A DNA stretch of 64,000 nucleotides from Izhakiella australiensis (GCF_002006995.1 NZ_MRUL01000008.1:62001-126000), one strand, 5' to 3'; positions 10,163 through 19,291 are shown, numbered from the stretch's first letter. Made by a program: numbers and translations. Notes: generated from the sequence alone by a model not told the origin.

Positions 10163-10666
10163 ATGAGTGAGAAAAAACGGCCGGCGTTTATTCGCCACTG
10201 GCGTGAGCTGGAAAAGCCGGATAAAGGCCATTACCCCGACAGCACCGAGCTTATGACGATTAGCTCTCCGCTTGGCGCCCGGCTGGGGCTGACCCGCATC
10301 GGCATTCACCACGAGCGTTTGCTTCCTGGGCGGCGCATGTCCTATCCGCACGCGGAAAGCAGTGAAGAAGAGTTCGCTTATGTGATTCAGGGCACGCCCG
10401 ACGTGTGGATTAACGGTGAACTCTGGCGGCTCCAGCCCGGCGACGCCGTCGCTTTTCCAGCGGGAACCGGAATTTGCCATACCTTTATTAATAATACGCA
10501 GGAAGAGGCGCATTTTTTGGTGGTGGGCGAGCGCAACAAAGCGGAAAACCGCATCTGGTATCCGCTTAATCAGCAGTATGCTGCCACCCGGGAAGACTGC
10601 TGGCAGGATCCGCCTGCGCAGCAAATGGGCAATCATCCCGGCAAGCCAGATAATCCAACGGGCTGA
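10163..10666 (+). CDS. Cupin-domain protein, substrate unknown
   Basis: A 167-residue single-cupin protein. Cupin motif 1 is at about residues 63-82 (PHAESSEEEFAYVIQG) with one histidine and glutamates that could bind a metal; motif 2 is GDAVAFPAGTGICHTFIN, giving the second histidine. Such proteins include isomerases, dioxygenases and sugar-binding regulators, and nothing here narrows the choice. The ATG has AAGGAG 8 bases upstream. ygeA follows after about 50 bases and may be co-transcribed. No signal peptide is present, so it is probably cytosolic. Confidence 0.8.
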   Translation: MSEKKRPAFIRHWRELEKPDKGHYPDSTELMTISSPLGARLGLTRIGIHHERLLPGRRMSYPHAESSEEEFAYVIQGTPDVWINGELWRLQPGDAVAFPAGTGICHTFINNTQEEAHFLVVGERNKAENRIWYPLNQQYAATREDCWQDPPAQQMGNHPGKPDNPTG

Positions 10667-10715
10667 AACCATTGGCTACAGGGCCGAATAATTTTGATAA
10701 ACAGTGGAGCTAAAT

Positions 10716-11411
10716 ATGAAAACGCTGGGTCTGATTGGTGGCATGAGCTGGGAATCGACAGTCAGCTATTATCAGCTGCTGAATCAGGGTGTTAAGCAGC
10801 GCCTCGGCGGGTTGCATTCCGCGCAGCTGGTGTTGTGGAGCGTCGATTTCCATCAGATTGAGCTTTGTCAGCAGCGCGGAGAGTGGGACAAAGCCGGCGA
10901 GCTGCTGGCGCAGGCCGGTGTAGCGCTGAAAAAGGCTGGCGCTGAAGGTATTTTGCTGTGTACCAATACCATGCATAAAGTTGCCGAACCGATTATCGCC
11001 GCCAGCGGGCTGCCGTTTCTGCATATTGCCGATGCCACGGCCCAGGCAATTCATCAGCAGAAAATGACGCGAGTGGCGCTGCTTGGCACCCGCTACACCA
11101 TGGAACAGCCTTTTTATCGCGAGCGCCTGCACCAGGCGGGTATCGAAACCCTGGTTCCCGAAGAGGCCGCGCGCCAGCGCGTGAATCAGATAATTTTCGA
11201 CCAGCTATGCCTCGGCGAATTCAGGGACGATTCACGGCGTTATTACCAGCAGGTTATCCAGCAGCTGGCAGAGCAGGGCGCGCAGGGCGTGATTTTTGGC
11301 TGTACCGAAATCGGTTTATTGTTGAATGCACAGCAAAGCCCGCTGCCGGTATTTGATACCGCCGCGCTCCATGCCGCCGCCGGGGTAGACTTCATGCTCA
11401 ATGAGGGGTAA
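10716..11411 (+). CDS. ygeA: YgeA, aspartate/glutamate racemase-family amino acid racemase
   Basis: A 231-residue PLP-independent racemase that closely resembles E. coli YgeA, a broad amino acid racemase. Two catalytic cysteines are visible, in [10 protein letters not shown] near residue 84 and [10 protein letters not shown] near residue 197. The frame is open four codons earlier with a GTG, but the ATG at 10716 ([14 protein letters not shown]) is the family start and has TGGAG in front. In E. coli ygeA is also close to lysR and lysA; here an efflux gene separates them. Confidence 0.93.
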   Translation: MKTLGLIGGMSWESTVSYYQLLNQGVKQRLGGLHSAQLVLWSVDFHQIELCQQRGEWDKAGELLAQAGVALKKAGAEGILLCTNTMHKVAEPIIAASGLPFLHIADATAQAIHQQKMTRVALLGTRYTMEQPFYRERLHQAGIETLVPEEAARQRVNQIIFDQLCLGEFRDDSRRYYQQVIQQLAEQGAQGVIFGCTEIGLLLNAQQSPLPVFDTAALHAAAGVDFMLNEG

Positions 11412-11457
11412 GACGCTGACTTTCTGACGCTGTCGTTTCGCTATTCTTGCTAACCTG

Positions 11458-11485
11458 CGCGGCGCCTGTGCCGCGTTATTTTCTT
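11458..11485 (+). terminator. Probable terminator after ygeA
   Basis: A GC-rich stem, CGCGGC with GCCGCG around a 6-base loop, is followed by TTATTTTCTT. It lies about 47 bases after the ygeA stop. The rest of the 271-base spacer up to the next gene shows no other clear signal. Confidence 0.5.
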
Positions 11486-11682
11486 GCCGTCCGCTGGCGT
11501 CGCGGCGGATTATTGTCTTTCTGGCAATACTTTCTTGCTGTCAGCGTGCTGTAAACCATTGCGTTCCTGTGTTTAAATCCCCTTCGAATGTGATGCAGAT
11601 CAAAAAAATCTGTTTAACAATTTCCTTTATGCAGCTGAAACCAATGGTCTGCATTGATTAAATTAAACCAGGAGCGTGTGAG

Positions 11683-12852
11683 ATGCCTGTTTCTTTGTTG
11701 GCGCTGGCGCTGAGTGCGTTCGCCATTGGCACTACTGAGTTTGTCATTATGGGGTTATTACCGGAGGTGGCTGGCGATTTGGCGGTATCGATTCCCTCTG
11801 CCGGCTGGTTGATTAGCGGCTATGCGCTGGGTGTTGCCATCGGCGCGCCTATCATGGCGTTGCTCACCGCTAATCTGCCGCGTAAACGCACGCTGCTGCT
11901 GCTGATGTCGATTTTTATTATCGGCAACGTGCTTTGCGCCCTGGCCTACAGCTATCATTTGCTGATGCTGGCCCGGGTAATAACCGCGCTTTGTCACGGT
12001 GCTTTTTTTGGCATCGGCGCCGTGGTGGCGGCCGGGCTGGTCGCGCCCAACAAGCAGGCGCAGGCGGTGGCATTGATGTTTACCGGGCTGACGCTGGCAA
12101 ACGTGCTTGGCGTGCCACTGGGTACCTGGTTTGGCCAGCTCTACGGCTGGCGGGCTACGTTCTGGGCGGTTACCGCTATCGGCCTGCTGGCGTTTATCGC
12201 GCTGTTTGTCAGCCTGCCGGTTAATCGTGAGGAGAAACCCCTTCATCTGGCCAGCGAAATTCGCGCTTTAGCCAACGGCAAGCTATTGCTGTCGCTGCTG
12301 ATGACGGTGTTTTTCTCTGCGGCGATGTTTGCTTTGTTCAGCTATATTGCGCCACTGCTGCTGCAGGTAACCGGCATCAGCAATCGCGGTGTTAGCTGGA
12401 CGCTGTTTCTGATTGGTGCCGGGCTGACGGTTGGCAACGTACTGGGCGGAAGGCTGGCCGACTGGCGTCTGTCGTTCAGCCTGATCCTTAGCTTTGCGTT
12501 GATTACGCTGTTTTCACTGGCCTTTAGCTGGACCAGCCACGCGCTCTGGCTGGCGGAAATCACGCTGTTTCTTTGGGCGATGGCGACCTTTGCTACCGTG
12601 CCGGGGTTGCAGATCAACGTGGTACGCCACGGTGCTGATGCCCCTAACCTGGTTTCGACGCTCAATATTGCCGCATTTAATATCGGCAATGCTTTTGGCG
12701 CCTGGCTTGGTGGCGCGGTGATTAACGGCGGTTTTGGTTTAACCGCAGTGCCGGTTGCGGCGGCGGTAATGGCGCTGCTGGGGCTGTTCCTCTGCCTGCT
12801 GACCTTTCGCTCGCAGCGGGGCAACACGGCGACTATTGCCTGCCCGGAGTAA
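11683..12852 (+). CDS. MFS drug/metabolite efflux transporter, DHA1 (YdhP/AraJ-like)
   Basis: A 389-residue inner-membrane transporter with 12 predicted helices. The opening (SAFAIGTTEFVIMGLLP) and SGYALGVAIGAPI are typical of the DHA1 family that holds YdhP, AraJ and NepI; PRKRTLLLLM is the loop 2-3 motif. Proton-driven export of a drug, sugar or nucleoside is the family role, but the substrate cannot be told from sequence. The ATG has AGGAG upstream. Its 3' end overlaps the convergent lysR by 20 bases. In E. coli nothing of this kind sits here, so it looks like an added gene. Confidence 0.85.
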   Translation: MPVSLLALALSAFAIGTTEFVIMGLLPEVAGDLAVSIPSAGWLISGYALGVAIGAPIMALLTANLPRKRTLLLLMSIFIIGNVLCALAYSYHLLMLARVITALCHGAFFGIGAVVAAGLVAPNKQAQAVALMFTGLTLANVLGVPLGTWFGQLYGWRATFWAVTAIGLLAFIALFVSLPVNREEKPLHLASEIRALANGKLLLSLLMTVFFSAAMFALFSYIAPLLLQVTGISNRGVSWTLFLIGAGLTVGNVLGGRLADWRLSFSLILSFALITLFSLAFSWTSHALWLAEITLFLWAMATFATVPGLQINVVRHGADAPNLVSTLNIAAFNIGNAFGAWLGGAVINGGFGLTAVPVAAAVMALLGLFLCLLTFRSQRGNTATIACPE

Positions 12853-13765
12853 GTCGCTGCGCCAGCCGCTGCTTAACGAGACCAATGTGAGTTTGCAGAT
12901 GTTCACTAAAGGCGCTAACCAGCGCTGAAGCCGGGCGATGGGTGGGATGAATCAGGCTGACGGTAAAAGGTACTTCAATGCTAAAGCGCCTTACCGTCAG
13001 CCGGCTGTCCGCGTAATCAAGCGCGGTCAGCGGATTGACCACCGAAATGCCGACCCCGGCTTTAACCATCGCGCACACCGACGCTGCGCTGTGGGTTTCC
13101 ATAATCATCCTGCGCTGCACCTGATGCTGATTAAATAAGGCGTCCAGCAAATGACGGTAGCTGTCGTGGCGCGACAGGCTGACATAAGGCTCACCGTGGA
13201 AATCTTGCGGCGTCAGCTGGGCTTTACCTGCCAGCGGATGATCCGACGGCAGCACGCAGACCTCATTGCCGGTAAACAGCGTTGTGCGACGCGTTCCGGC
13301 CGGTGTTTGCGTGGTTTCGGTGAGCCCCAAATCATAACGTTGTGCTGACAGCCACTCCTCCAGCAGCGGTGACTCCTGGGGAATAATATTCAGGCTGACT
13401 TCCGGGTACTGCGCCATAAACGGCTGGCACAGCAGTGGCAGCAGCGATTGGGAAAATACCGGCAGGCAAACCAGCGACAGCTCTCCCTGACGGAAGGCGC
13501 GTAGCCCTTCGGCGGCATTGAGAATGCGGTCAAGGCCGTACCATGAGCGTTGTACTTCCTCAAATAGCAGAAGTCCTTGCGCCGTAGGAAACAGGCGCCC
13601 TTTGCTGCGGGTAAACAGCTGCAAACCCAGCAGCTTTTCCAGCCGGGCCAGTTCGCGGCTGATGGTGGGCTGGGAGCTGTTTAACAGCCCGGCGGCGGCC
13701 GTCACGTTGCCCGCCGTCATTACCGCATGAAAAATTTCTATGTGCCTCAGGGTGACGTCAGCCAT
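12833..13765 (-). CDS. lysR: LysR, activator of lysA
   Basis: A 310-residue founder member of the LysR family. The winged helix-turn-helix is at residues 5-65 (AAGLLNSSQPTISREL), followed by the effector-binding domain with SQSLLPLL and THSAASVCAMVKAGVG. It closely matches E. coli LysR, which activates lysA when lysine is low with diaminopimelate as co-inducer. It is divergent from lysA, as the family rule predicts, with 104 bases between. Confidence 0.95.
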   Translation of the reverse strand: MADVTLRHIEIFHAVMTAGNVTAAAGLLNSSQPTISRELARLEKLLGLQLFTRSKGRLFPTAQGLLLFEEVQRSWYGLDRILNAAEGLRAFRQGELSLVCLPVFSQSLLPLLCQPFMAQYPEVSLNIIPQESPLLEEWLSAQRYDLGLTETTQTPAGTRRTTLFTGNEVCVLPSDHPLAGKAQLTPQDFHGEPYVSLSRHDSYRHLLDALFNQHQVQRRMIMETHSAASVCAMVKAGVGISVVNPLTALDYADSRLTVRRFSIEVPFTVSLIHPTHRPASALVSAFSEHLQTHIGLVKQRLAQRLTPGRQ

Positions 13766-13869
13766 TATTTACTCATCCATATCAAATATGAATAGCATCG
13801 CATAAAACAGATATTTTTCGTCACAATATTTCTGTGGCGTAATAGCCTCCTGTTTTCAGGAGGATTTTT
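13766..13869. promoter_or_regulatory. Divergent lysR-lysA control region
   Basis: The 104 bases between the two start codons must hold both promoters and the LysR site. An AT-rich stretch with the dyad ATATCAAATAT lies at about 13787-13797, close to the lysR start, and AGGAGG just before lysA is its ribosome binding site. The LysR site itself is inferred from gene order, not from a proven motif. Confidence 0.5.
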
Positions 13870-15129
13870 ATGCCACGTTCGCCAGACCACGCCGATAACC
13901 CTTTCAACCGCGATAACCTGCTGACGCTGGCACGCCAGTACGATGGACCGGTCTGGGCCTATGATGCGCAGATTATTCGCCAGCAAATCGATAAACTGCG
14001 CCATTTTGACGTTATTCGCTTCGCCCAAAAAGCCTGCTCTAATTTGCATATTCTGCGGCTGATGCGTGAAGCCGGCGTGAAGGTGGATTCGGTCTCTCTC
14101 GGCGAAATTGAGCGCGCGCTGGTCGCGGGTTATCAGGCCGGCGAGCAGAGCGACGAAATCGTCTTTACTGCCGACGTGCTTGACGCACCGACCCTGGCGC
14201 GCGTCGCCGGGCTAAAAATCGCCGTAAATGCCGGTTCGGTGGATATGCTGCATCAGCTGGGCGCCGTCTCAGAAGGCCATCGGGTCTGGCTGCGGGTTAA
14301 CCCTGGGTTTGGTCACGGTCATAGCCAGAAAACCAATACCGGCGGGGAAAACAGCAAGCATGGCATCTGGTATAGCGACCTGCCTTTAGCGCTGGAAGCA
14401 ATTCATCGCTATAACCTGAAGCTGGTGGGATTGCACATGCACATTGGCTCCGGGGTTGATTATCAACACCTGGCGCAGGTCTGCGATGCCATGGTGGCGC
14501 AGGTTATCGCCAGCGGACAGGATATCGAAGCTATCTCCGCCGGTGGCGGCCTGTCAGTTCCCTATCAGCCGGGCGGCGAAACTATTGATACCCAGCACTA
14601 TTTTGGCCTGTGGGATAATGCCCGGCAGCGTATCGCCGCCCATTCAGGCCATCCGGTTAAGCTGGAAATTGAACCCGGGCGTTTTCTGGTGGCGGAATCC
14701 GGCGTGCTGATAAGCCAGGTGCGGGCGGTGAAGGATATGGGCAGCCGTCATTTCGTGCTGGTCGATGCTGGCTTTAACGATCTGATGCGACCGGCGATGT
14801 ACGGTAGCTACCATCATATTTCGGCGCTGGCGGGTAATGGACGGCCGCTTGATGAGTCAAAGACTCTGGAAACGGTGGTTGCCGGGCCGCTGTGCGAGTC
14901 CGGCGACGTATTTACCCAGCAGGAAGGGGGTAAAGTAGAAACCAGGGCGCTGCCGGCGGTGCGCACAGGGGATTATCTGATTTTTCATGATACCGGCGCC
15001 TATGGTGCGTCGATGTCTTCGAACTACAACAGCCGCCCGCTGCTGCCGGAAGTGTTGTTTGATCGGGGGGAGGCGCGTCAGATCCGCAGGCGGCAAACTA
15101 TCGATGAATTACTGGCACTTGAGCGCTGA
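13870..15129 (+). CDS. lysA: Diaminopimelate decarboxylase, last step of lysine synthesis
   Basis: A 419-residue PLP enzyme (E. coli 420) that decarboxylates meso-diaminopimelate to L-lysine in the cytosol. The PLP lysine is K54 in FAQKACSN. HMHIGSGVDY, GGGLSVPY, the phosphate-binding EPGRFLV, and CESGDVF with the active-site cysteine of the neighbouring subunit all follow in order. AGGAGG precedes the ATG. It is likely activated by the divergent lysR. Confidence 0.97.
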   Translation: MPRSPDHADNPFNRDNLLTLARQYDGPVWAYDAQIIRQQIDKLRHFDVIRFAQKACSNLHILRLMREAGVKVDSVSLGEIERALVAGYQAGEQSDEIVFTADVLDAPTLARVAGLKIAVNAGSVDMLHQLGAVSEGHRVWLRVNPGFGHGHSQKTNTGGENSKHGIWYSDLPLALEAIHRYNLKLVGLHMHIGSGVDYQHLAQVCDAMVAQVIASGQDIEAISAGGGLSVPYQPGGETIDTQHYFGLWDNARQRIAAHSGHPVKLEIEPGRFLVAESGVLISQVRAVKDMGSRHFVLVDAGFNDLMRPAMYGSYHHISALAGNGRPLDESKTLETVVAGPLCESGDVFTQQEGGKVETRALPAVRTGDYLIFHDTGAYGASMSSNYNSRPLLPEVLFDRGEARQIRRRQTIDELLALER

Positions 15130-15200
15130 TCGCATATCCTTCAGCGCACTTCTGATACAATTATTGCTTATTAACCAGAGAGAAAAGAAAGCAGGTAGCT

Positions 15201-15665
15201 ATGGCTGATAAGCGCTGGCGTATTTTGCCGTTGAATACGGAGCCACATTATCGCGATGCGGTCGTGGAGTGGCAATCGCAGGCATTCGGAGATGAAACCT
15301 CGCGGGACTTTTTTGCCAGCGTGGTCGATAGTAGCCTGCGCGGGGCAGACTTGCCGGTTACCTGGATCGCGCTTGATGATGAACGGGTGATCGGTACGAT
15401 TGGCCTGTGGCGCTGCGATCTGATTAGCCGTCAGGATCTCTGGCCGTGGCTGGCGGCACTCTATGTCGATCCTGCCTATCGTGGGCAGGGCGTCAGCGAA
15501 CGCTTGCAGCAGCGGGTGATCAACGAAGCCAGCGCGCGTGGATTCAGCAACCTCTATCTCTGGGCCTCATTTGCCGATTACTACGAGCGCTTCGGCTGGG
15601 AGTATCAGGGCGAAGCGCTGGACTATCCGAATAAAAAGGTGCGTGTTTACCGCCGGCCGCTGTGA
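15201..15665 (+). CDS. GNAT-family N-acetyltransferase, substrate unknown
   Basis: A 154-residue acetyl-CoA-dependent transferase of the GNAT fold. The core strand and pyrophosphate loop are LAALYVDPAYRGQGVSERL, with the R/Q-x-x-G-x-G/A motif as YRGQGV; FADYYERFGWEY is the usual C-terminal acceptor end. The substrate could be a small amine or a protein. Its stop codon lies directly against the convergent galR stop with no base between. E. coli has no gene like this between lysA and galR. Confidence 0.85.
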   Translation: MADKRWRILPLNTEPHYRDAVVEWQSQAFGDETSRDFFASVVDSSLRGADLPVTWIALDDERVIGTIGLWRCDLISRQDLWPWLAALYVDPAYRGQGVSERLQQRVINEASARGFSNLYLWASFADYYERFGWEYQGEALDYPNKKVRVYRRPL

Positions 15666-16667
15666 TCAGGCCGGACCGCCGACGGAATGGCGCCTTACCA
15701 GCGTCGGGCTGAACATATTCGTTACCTCCGGCAGCGGCTGATTATTTGCCAGCGCCAGCGCCAGTTCCGCCGCCTGCTGCGCCATATTAATCACCGGGTA
15801 GCGGATGGTCGTCAGGCGCGGGCGCACATAGCGGGATACCAGCACGTCATCAAAGCCAATCAGCGACATTTCTTCCGGCACCGCGATGCCGTTATCACTT
15901 AGCACCGCCAGCGCGCCGGCCGCCATTGAGTCGTTATAGCAGGCTACGGCGCTGAAGGTTTTGCCACGCCCAAGCAGTTCGGTCATGGCCTGCTCGCCGC
16001 CGATTTCATCCGGTTCGCCAAATGCGACCAGCCGCTCATTGTCGGCTATCTGATGTTCTTTAAGCGCGTCGTAATATCCCTGCAGGCGATCTTCTGCGTC
16101 GGAAATATCATGGTTTGAGCAGATGAAGGCGATGTTCTGATGGCCCATCTGAATCAGATGGCGGGTTGCCAGCCAGGCGCCGTAACGATCGTCCAGCGCA
16201 ATGCAGCGTTTTTCAAATCCAGGCAGCGCGCGGTTTATCAGCACCATGCCGGGGATCTGTTGCATCAGCGGCACCAGCTCGGCATCAGGGATTTTTTTGG
16301 CATGTACGATAAGCGCGCCGCAGCGATGGCGGATAAGTTGCTCAATCGCCTGGTGCTCTTTCTGCTGGTTATGATAACCGTTGCCGATCAGCAGAAAGTT
16401 ACCGGTCTGGTAGGCGACCTGCTCTACCGCTTTAACCATGGCGCCGAAGAAAGGGTCGGAAACGTCGCATACCACCAGCCCCATACTCTCGGTGGACTGT
16501 TGGGCCAGTGCCCTGGCGTTAGCGTTGGGATGATATTGCAGCTCCTCCATCGCGCTGAGTACGGCCTGGCGTGAGCTTTCGCTGGCTTTCGGCGAGTGGT
16601 TAATGACGCGGGAAACCGTCGCGACGGAGACCCCGGCGAGTCTGGCAACATCCTTAATCGTGGCCAT
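15666..16667 (-). CDS. galR: GalR, galactose-responsive LacI-family repressor
   Basis: A 333-residue LacI-family repressor. The helix-turn-helix opens the protein (TIKDVARLAGVSVATVS), the hinge helix is at about 45-58, and the periplasmic-binding-like domain that senses D-galactose follows, ending VTNMFSPTLVRRHS. It closely resembles E. coli GalR, which sits next to lysA in the same way. A perfect palindrome in front of the gene suggests self-control. No gal operon is in the window. Confidence 0.94.
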   Translation of the reverse strand: MATIKDVARLAGVSVATVSRVINHSPKASESSRQAVLSAMEELQYHPNANARALAQQSTESMGLVVCDVSDPFFGAMVKAVEQVAYQTGNFLLIGNGYHNQQKEHQAIEQLIRHRCGALIVHAKKIPDAELVPLMQQIPGMVLINRALPGFEKRCIALDDRYGAWLATRHLIQMGHQNIAFICSNHDISDAEDRLQGYYDALKEHQIADNERLVAFGEPDEIGGEQAMTELLGRGKTFSAVACYNDSMAAGALAVLSDNGIAVPEEMSLIGFDDVLVSRYVRPRLTTIRYPVINMAQQAAELALALANNQPLPEVTNMFSPTLVRRHSVGGPA

Positions 16668-16685
16668 ACGCTAATTAGTTCCTGG

Positions 16686-16697
16686 GTAAACGTTTAC
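16686..16697. promoter_or_regulatory. GalR-type operator in front of galR
   Basis: The 12-base perfect palindrome GTAAACGTTTAC has the central CG and flanking bases of GalR/GalS operators (GTGTAANCGNTTACAC type). It lies 19 bases upstream of the galR start, where it would allow autoregulation. LacI-family relatives bind near-identical sites, so the protein that binds is an inference. Confidence 0.65.
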
Positions 16698-16861
16698 ATT
16701 GTGCCAGTGTTGCGGAAATTCCCATGTACTTCAAGCAGACAGAATGTCAGCGGCGTCGCAAAGCCGACAGAATGTTGTTAAATCCCGCGTTCGGCGGCGC
16801 CGGGAATTCAGCATTGAAAGCTGTTATCCTCGCCTGATGTTGTCTGGCAGGGGAATAGCGA

Positions 16862-19135
16862 ATGAAAAAAGTGCCACATCTTGCTCACTGGGGAGCGTTT
16901 AATGCGGTAGTCGAGCAGGGGCGGCTGCTACGCTGTGAACCTTTTTTTGCCGATCGTGATCCGTCGCCGATGCTGCAAACGCTGCCTGAGCTGGTTTACT
17001 CGCCACAGCGCATTCATCAGCCGGCGGTGCGCCGCTCCTGGCTGCGTGAGCGTGAAGGCAGCGATCGCACGCTGCGCGGACGAGAAGATTTTGTCACCGT
17101 GGACTGGGAAACCGCGCTCGACCTGGTTGCCGGGGAGATTACGCGGGTGCGTGAGCGCTACGGCGCCGATGCCATCTTTAACGGTTCTTACGGCTGGTCT
17201 TCCGCCGGTCGGGTGCATCACGCTCGCACCCTGGTGCGCCGCTTTTACTTTGCCGGCGGCGGCGCTATCGACCAGCAAGGCAACTACAGCTGGGGAGCGG
17301 CGCAGTTTTTTCTGCCCTACGTTATCGGCAGCTACAAGCCCTTGACCGGGCGGGTAACCGACTGGCCGCAAGTTATTGAGCACTGCGAGCTATTTATCGC
17401 TTTCGGTGGTCTGGCGCTAAAAAACGGCCAGGTGGCTTCCGGCGGGGCGGGAGATCACAGCCTGAAGCCGGCGCTGGAGTCGCTGGCGCGCAAGGGAACG
17501 CCGATTATTAATATCAGCCCGCTGCGCGATGATTGTCCGTCCTTCGTCAACGCCGAGTGGATAGCCATCCGGCCTAACACCGACGTGGCGCTGATGCTGG
17601 CGCTTGGCTATGAACTGGAGAGGCAGCAGCTGGTCGACAGAGATTTCCTGGTCTCCCATTGCGTGGGTTATCCGCAGCTGCGCGCCTATCTGCTGGGTGA
17701 AAACGATGGCGTGCGTAAAACGCCGCAGTGGGCGGAAGCGATTACCGGTATTCCGGCTGCGCGCATTGCCCGTCTGGCGCAGCAGCTGGCCGGACGGCGA
17801 AGTTTCCTTACCTGCGCCTATGCCGTTCAGCGCGCGCATCGCGGCGAACAGCCCTACTGGATGATGATCGCGCTTTCTTCGATGCTCGGCCAGCCAGGAC
17901 TTGCAGGCGGCGGCTTTTCTTTCGGCCATGGTTCGATGAATGGGGTGGGGAACCCACGACTGGACGCCGCCGGTCCCGGAATGCCGACCGGGGTCAATCC
18001 GCTGGCGCAGCAGGCCATTCCGGTTGCCCGCATCAGCGATATGCTACTTAATCCCGGCAAAGGTTATCAATTTAACGGTCAGCAGCGCCATTACCCTGAT
18101 ATCCACCTTATCCACTGGGCGGGCGGTAATCCGTTTCATCACCATCAGCAGCTGCACCGGCTGGTGGAAGGCTGGCAGCGTCCGGATACGGTGGTGGTCC
18201 AGGATATCGTCTGGACGCCGGCGGCACGCATGGCGGATATCGTACTGCCCGCCACCACCAGCCTGGAGCGCAACGATATTGGCGGATCTTCCAGCGATCG
18301 CTACGTTCTGGCAATGCACCAGGCTATCGCGCCGCAGCACCAGGCGCGCAATGATTTTGATATTTTTGCCGACCTTGCCGAGCGCCTTGGCTATCGTAGC
18401 CTGTTTACTGAAGATCGCGACGAAATGGCATGGATACGTCGGCTCTATCAGCAGAGCGCTGCGGCCCATCAGCAAAAAGGCAGCCACTGGCCTGATTTTG
18501 AAACCTTCTGGCAACAGGGCTACGTTGAGGCGCCGGCGGCGGCAAAACCCTTCGTCTATATGGCGGATTTTCGCGCCGATCCTGCACAACATCCGCTACG
18601 CACCGCCAGCGGTAAAATTGAGCTTTACTGCGCCGCGCTTAACGACTTTAAGCTGGAAGACTTTGCGCCCCATCCCGAATGGCGACCGCCGCAGGAATGG
18701 CTGGGTAACGCCGACAGCACCGGTTTCCCCTTACATATGATCTCGATGCAGCCCGCCGACCGCCTGCATAGTCAGATGGATGCGACGCCTGGGGTGCAGG
18801 CGGCGAAAACCGCTGGCCATGAAACCCTCTGGATGCATCCCGATGACGCTGGTCAGCGACGGATCGCCGAGGGTGAAGTGGTTGAAGTGTTCAACGCGCG
18901 CGGCCGCATGCTGGCCGGAGTGCGGATTACCGATGGCCTGACGCCGAAGGTGATCGCCATTGCCACCGGCGCCTGGTTCGACCCGGGATTCGGCGGCAGC
19001 TGGCAGCCCTACGATCGCGCCGGCAATCCTAATGTGTTAACGCTGGATATCGGTACCTCGTCGCTAACCCAGGGACCAAATGCGATGAGTTGCCTGGTGC
19101 AGGTCCGGCGGCGGGAAACTTTGCAAAGTAATTGA
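16862..19135 (+). CDS. Molybdopterin oxidoreductase of the DMSO reductase family (BisC-like), no Tat leader
   Basis: A 757-residue enzyme of the bis-molybdopterin family close to BisC and TorZ, which reduce S- and N-oxides such as biotin sulfoxide and methionine sulfoxide. GSYGWSSAGRVHH (residues 108-120) holds the likely molybdenum serine; the cofactor-binding parts GGNPFHHHQQ, ATTSLERNDIGG and the C-terminal ADRLHSQMD/HPDDAGQRRI domain follow. It lacks an N-terminal Fe-S cysteine motif and a twin-arginine signal, so it is probably cytosolic. It is divergent from galR. Which oxide it reduces is not shown. Confidence 0.87.
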   Translation: MKKVPHLAHWGAFNAVVEQGRLLRCEPFFADRDPSPMLQTLPELVYSPQRIHQPAVRRSWLREREGSDRTLRGREDFVTVDWETALDLVAGEITRVRERYGADAIFNGSYGWSSAGRVHHARTLVRRFYFAGGGAIDQQGNYSWGAAQFFLPYVIGSYKPLTGRVTDWPQVIEHCELFIAFGGLALKNGQVASGGAGDHSLKPALESLARKGTPIINISPLRDDCPSFVNAEWIAIRPNTDVALMLALGYELERQQLVDRDFLVSHCVGYPQLRAYLLGENDGVRKTPQWAEAITGIPAARIARLAQQLAGRRSFLTCAYAVQRAHRGEQPYWMMIALSSMLGQPGLAGGGFSFGHGSMNGVGNPRLDAAGPGMPTGVNPLAQQAIPVARISDMLLNPGKGYQFNGQQRHYPDIHLIHWAGGNPFHHHQQLHRLVEGWQRPDTVVVQDIVWTPAARMADIVLPATTSLERNDIGGSSSDRYVLAMHQAIAPQHQARNDFDIFADLAERLGYRSLFTEDRDEMAWIRRLYQQSAAAHQQKGSHWPDFETFWQQGYVEAPAAAKPFVYMADFRADPAQHPLRTASGKIELYCAALNDFKLEDFAPHPEWRPPQEWLGNADSTGFPLHMISMQPADRLHSQMDATPGVQAAKTAGHETLWMHPDDAGQRRIAEGEVVEVFNARGRMLAGVRITDGLTPKVIAIATGAWFDPGFGGSWQPYDRAGNPNVLTLDIGTSSLTQGPNAMSCLVQVRRRETLQSN

Positions 19136-19221
19136 TAAATCTCATAGCTGGTTACACTTTGCGGGTATTGGTTGCGAATCATAGGTAGAAGACGCTGCGG
19201 CGCTGTTGCTACAGTTTAGAT

Positions 19222-19291
19222 CCCAGAGGTATTGATAGGTGAACATCAACACGTGTTACACCAACCTGCGCAGATGCGCAGGTTTTTTTTT
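19222..19291 (+). ncRNA. OmrA/OmrB-type small RNA
   Basis: The 5' part CCCAGAGGTATTGATAGGTG is the conserved seed end of E. coli OmrA and OmrB, and the 3' part is the conserved terminator: AACCTGCGCA with TGCGCAGGTT, then nine T. The middle is variable, as in the known pair. In E. coli these Hfq-bound RNAs are switched on by EnvZ-OmpR and repress outer-membrane proteins, curli and OmpR itself. A TACAGT -10 element sits at 19210-19215. The locus next to aas and galR matches E. coli, but only one copy is present here. Confidence 0.93.
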
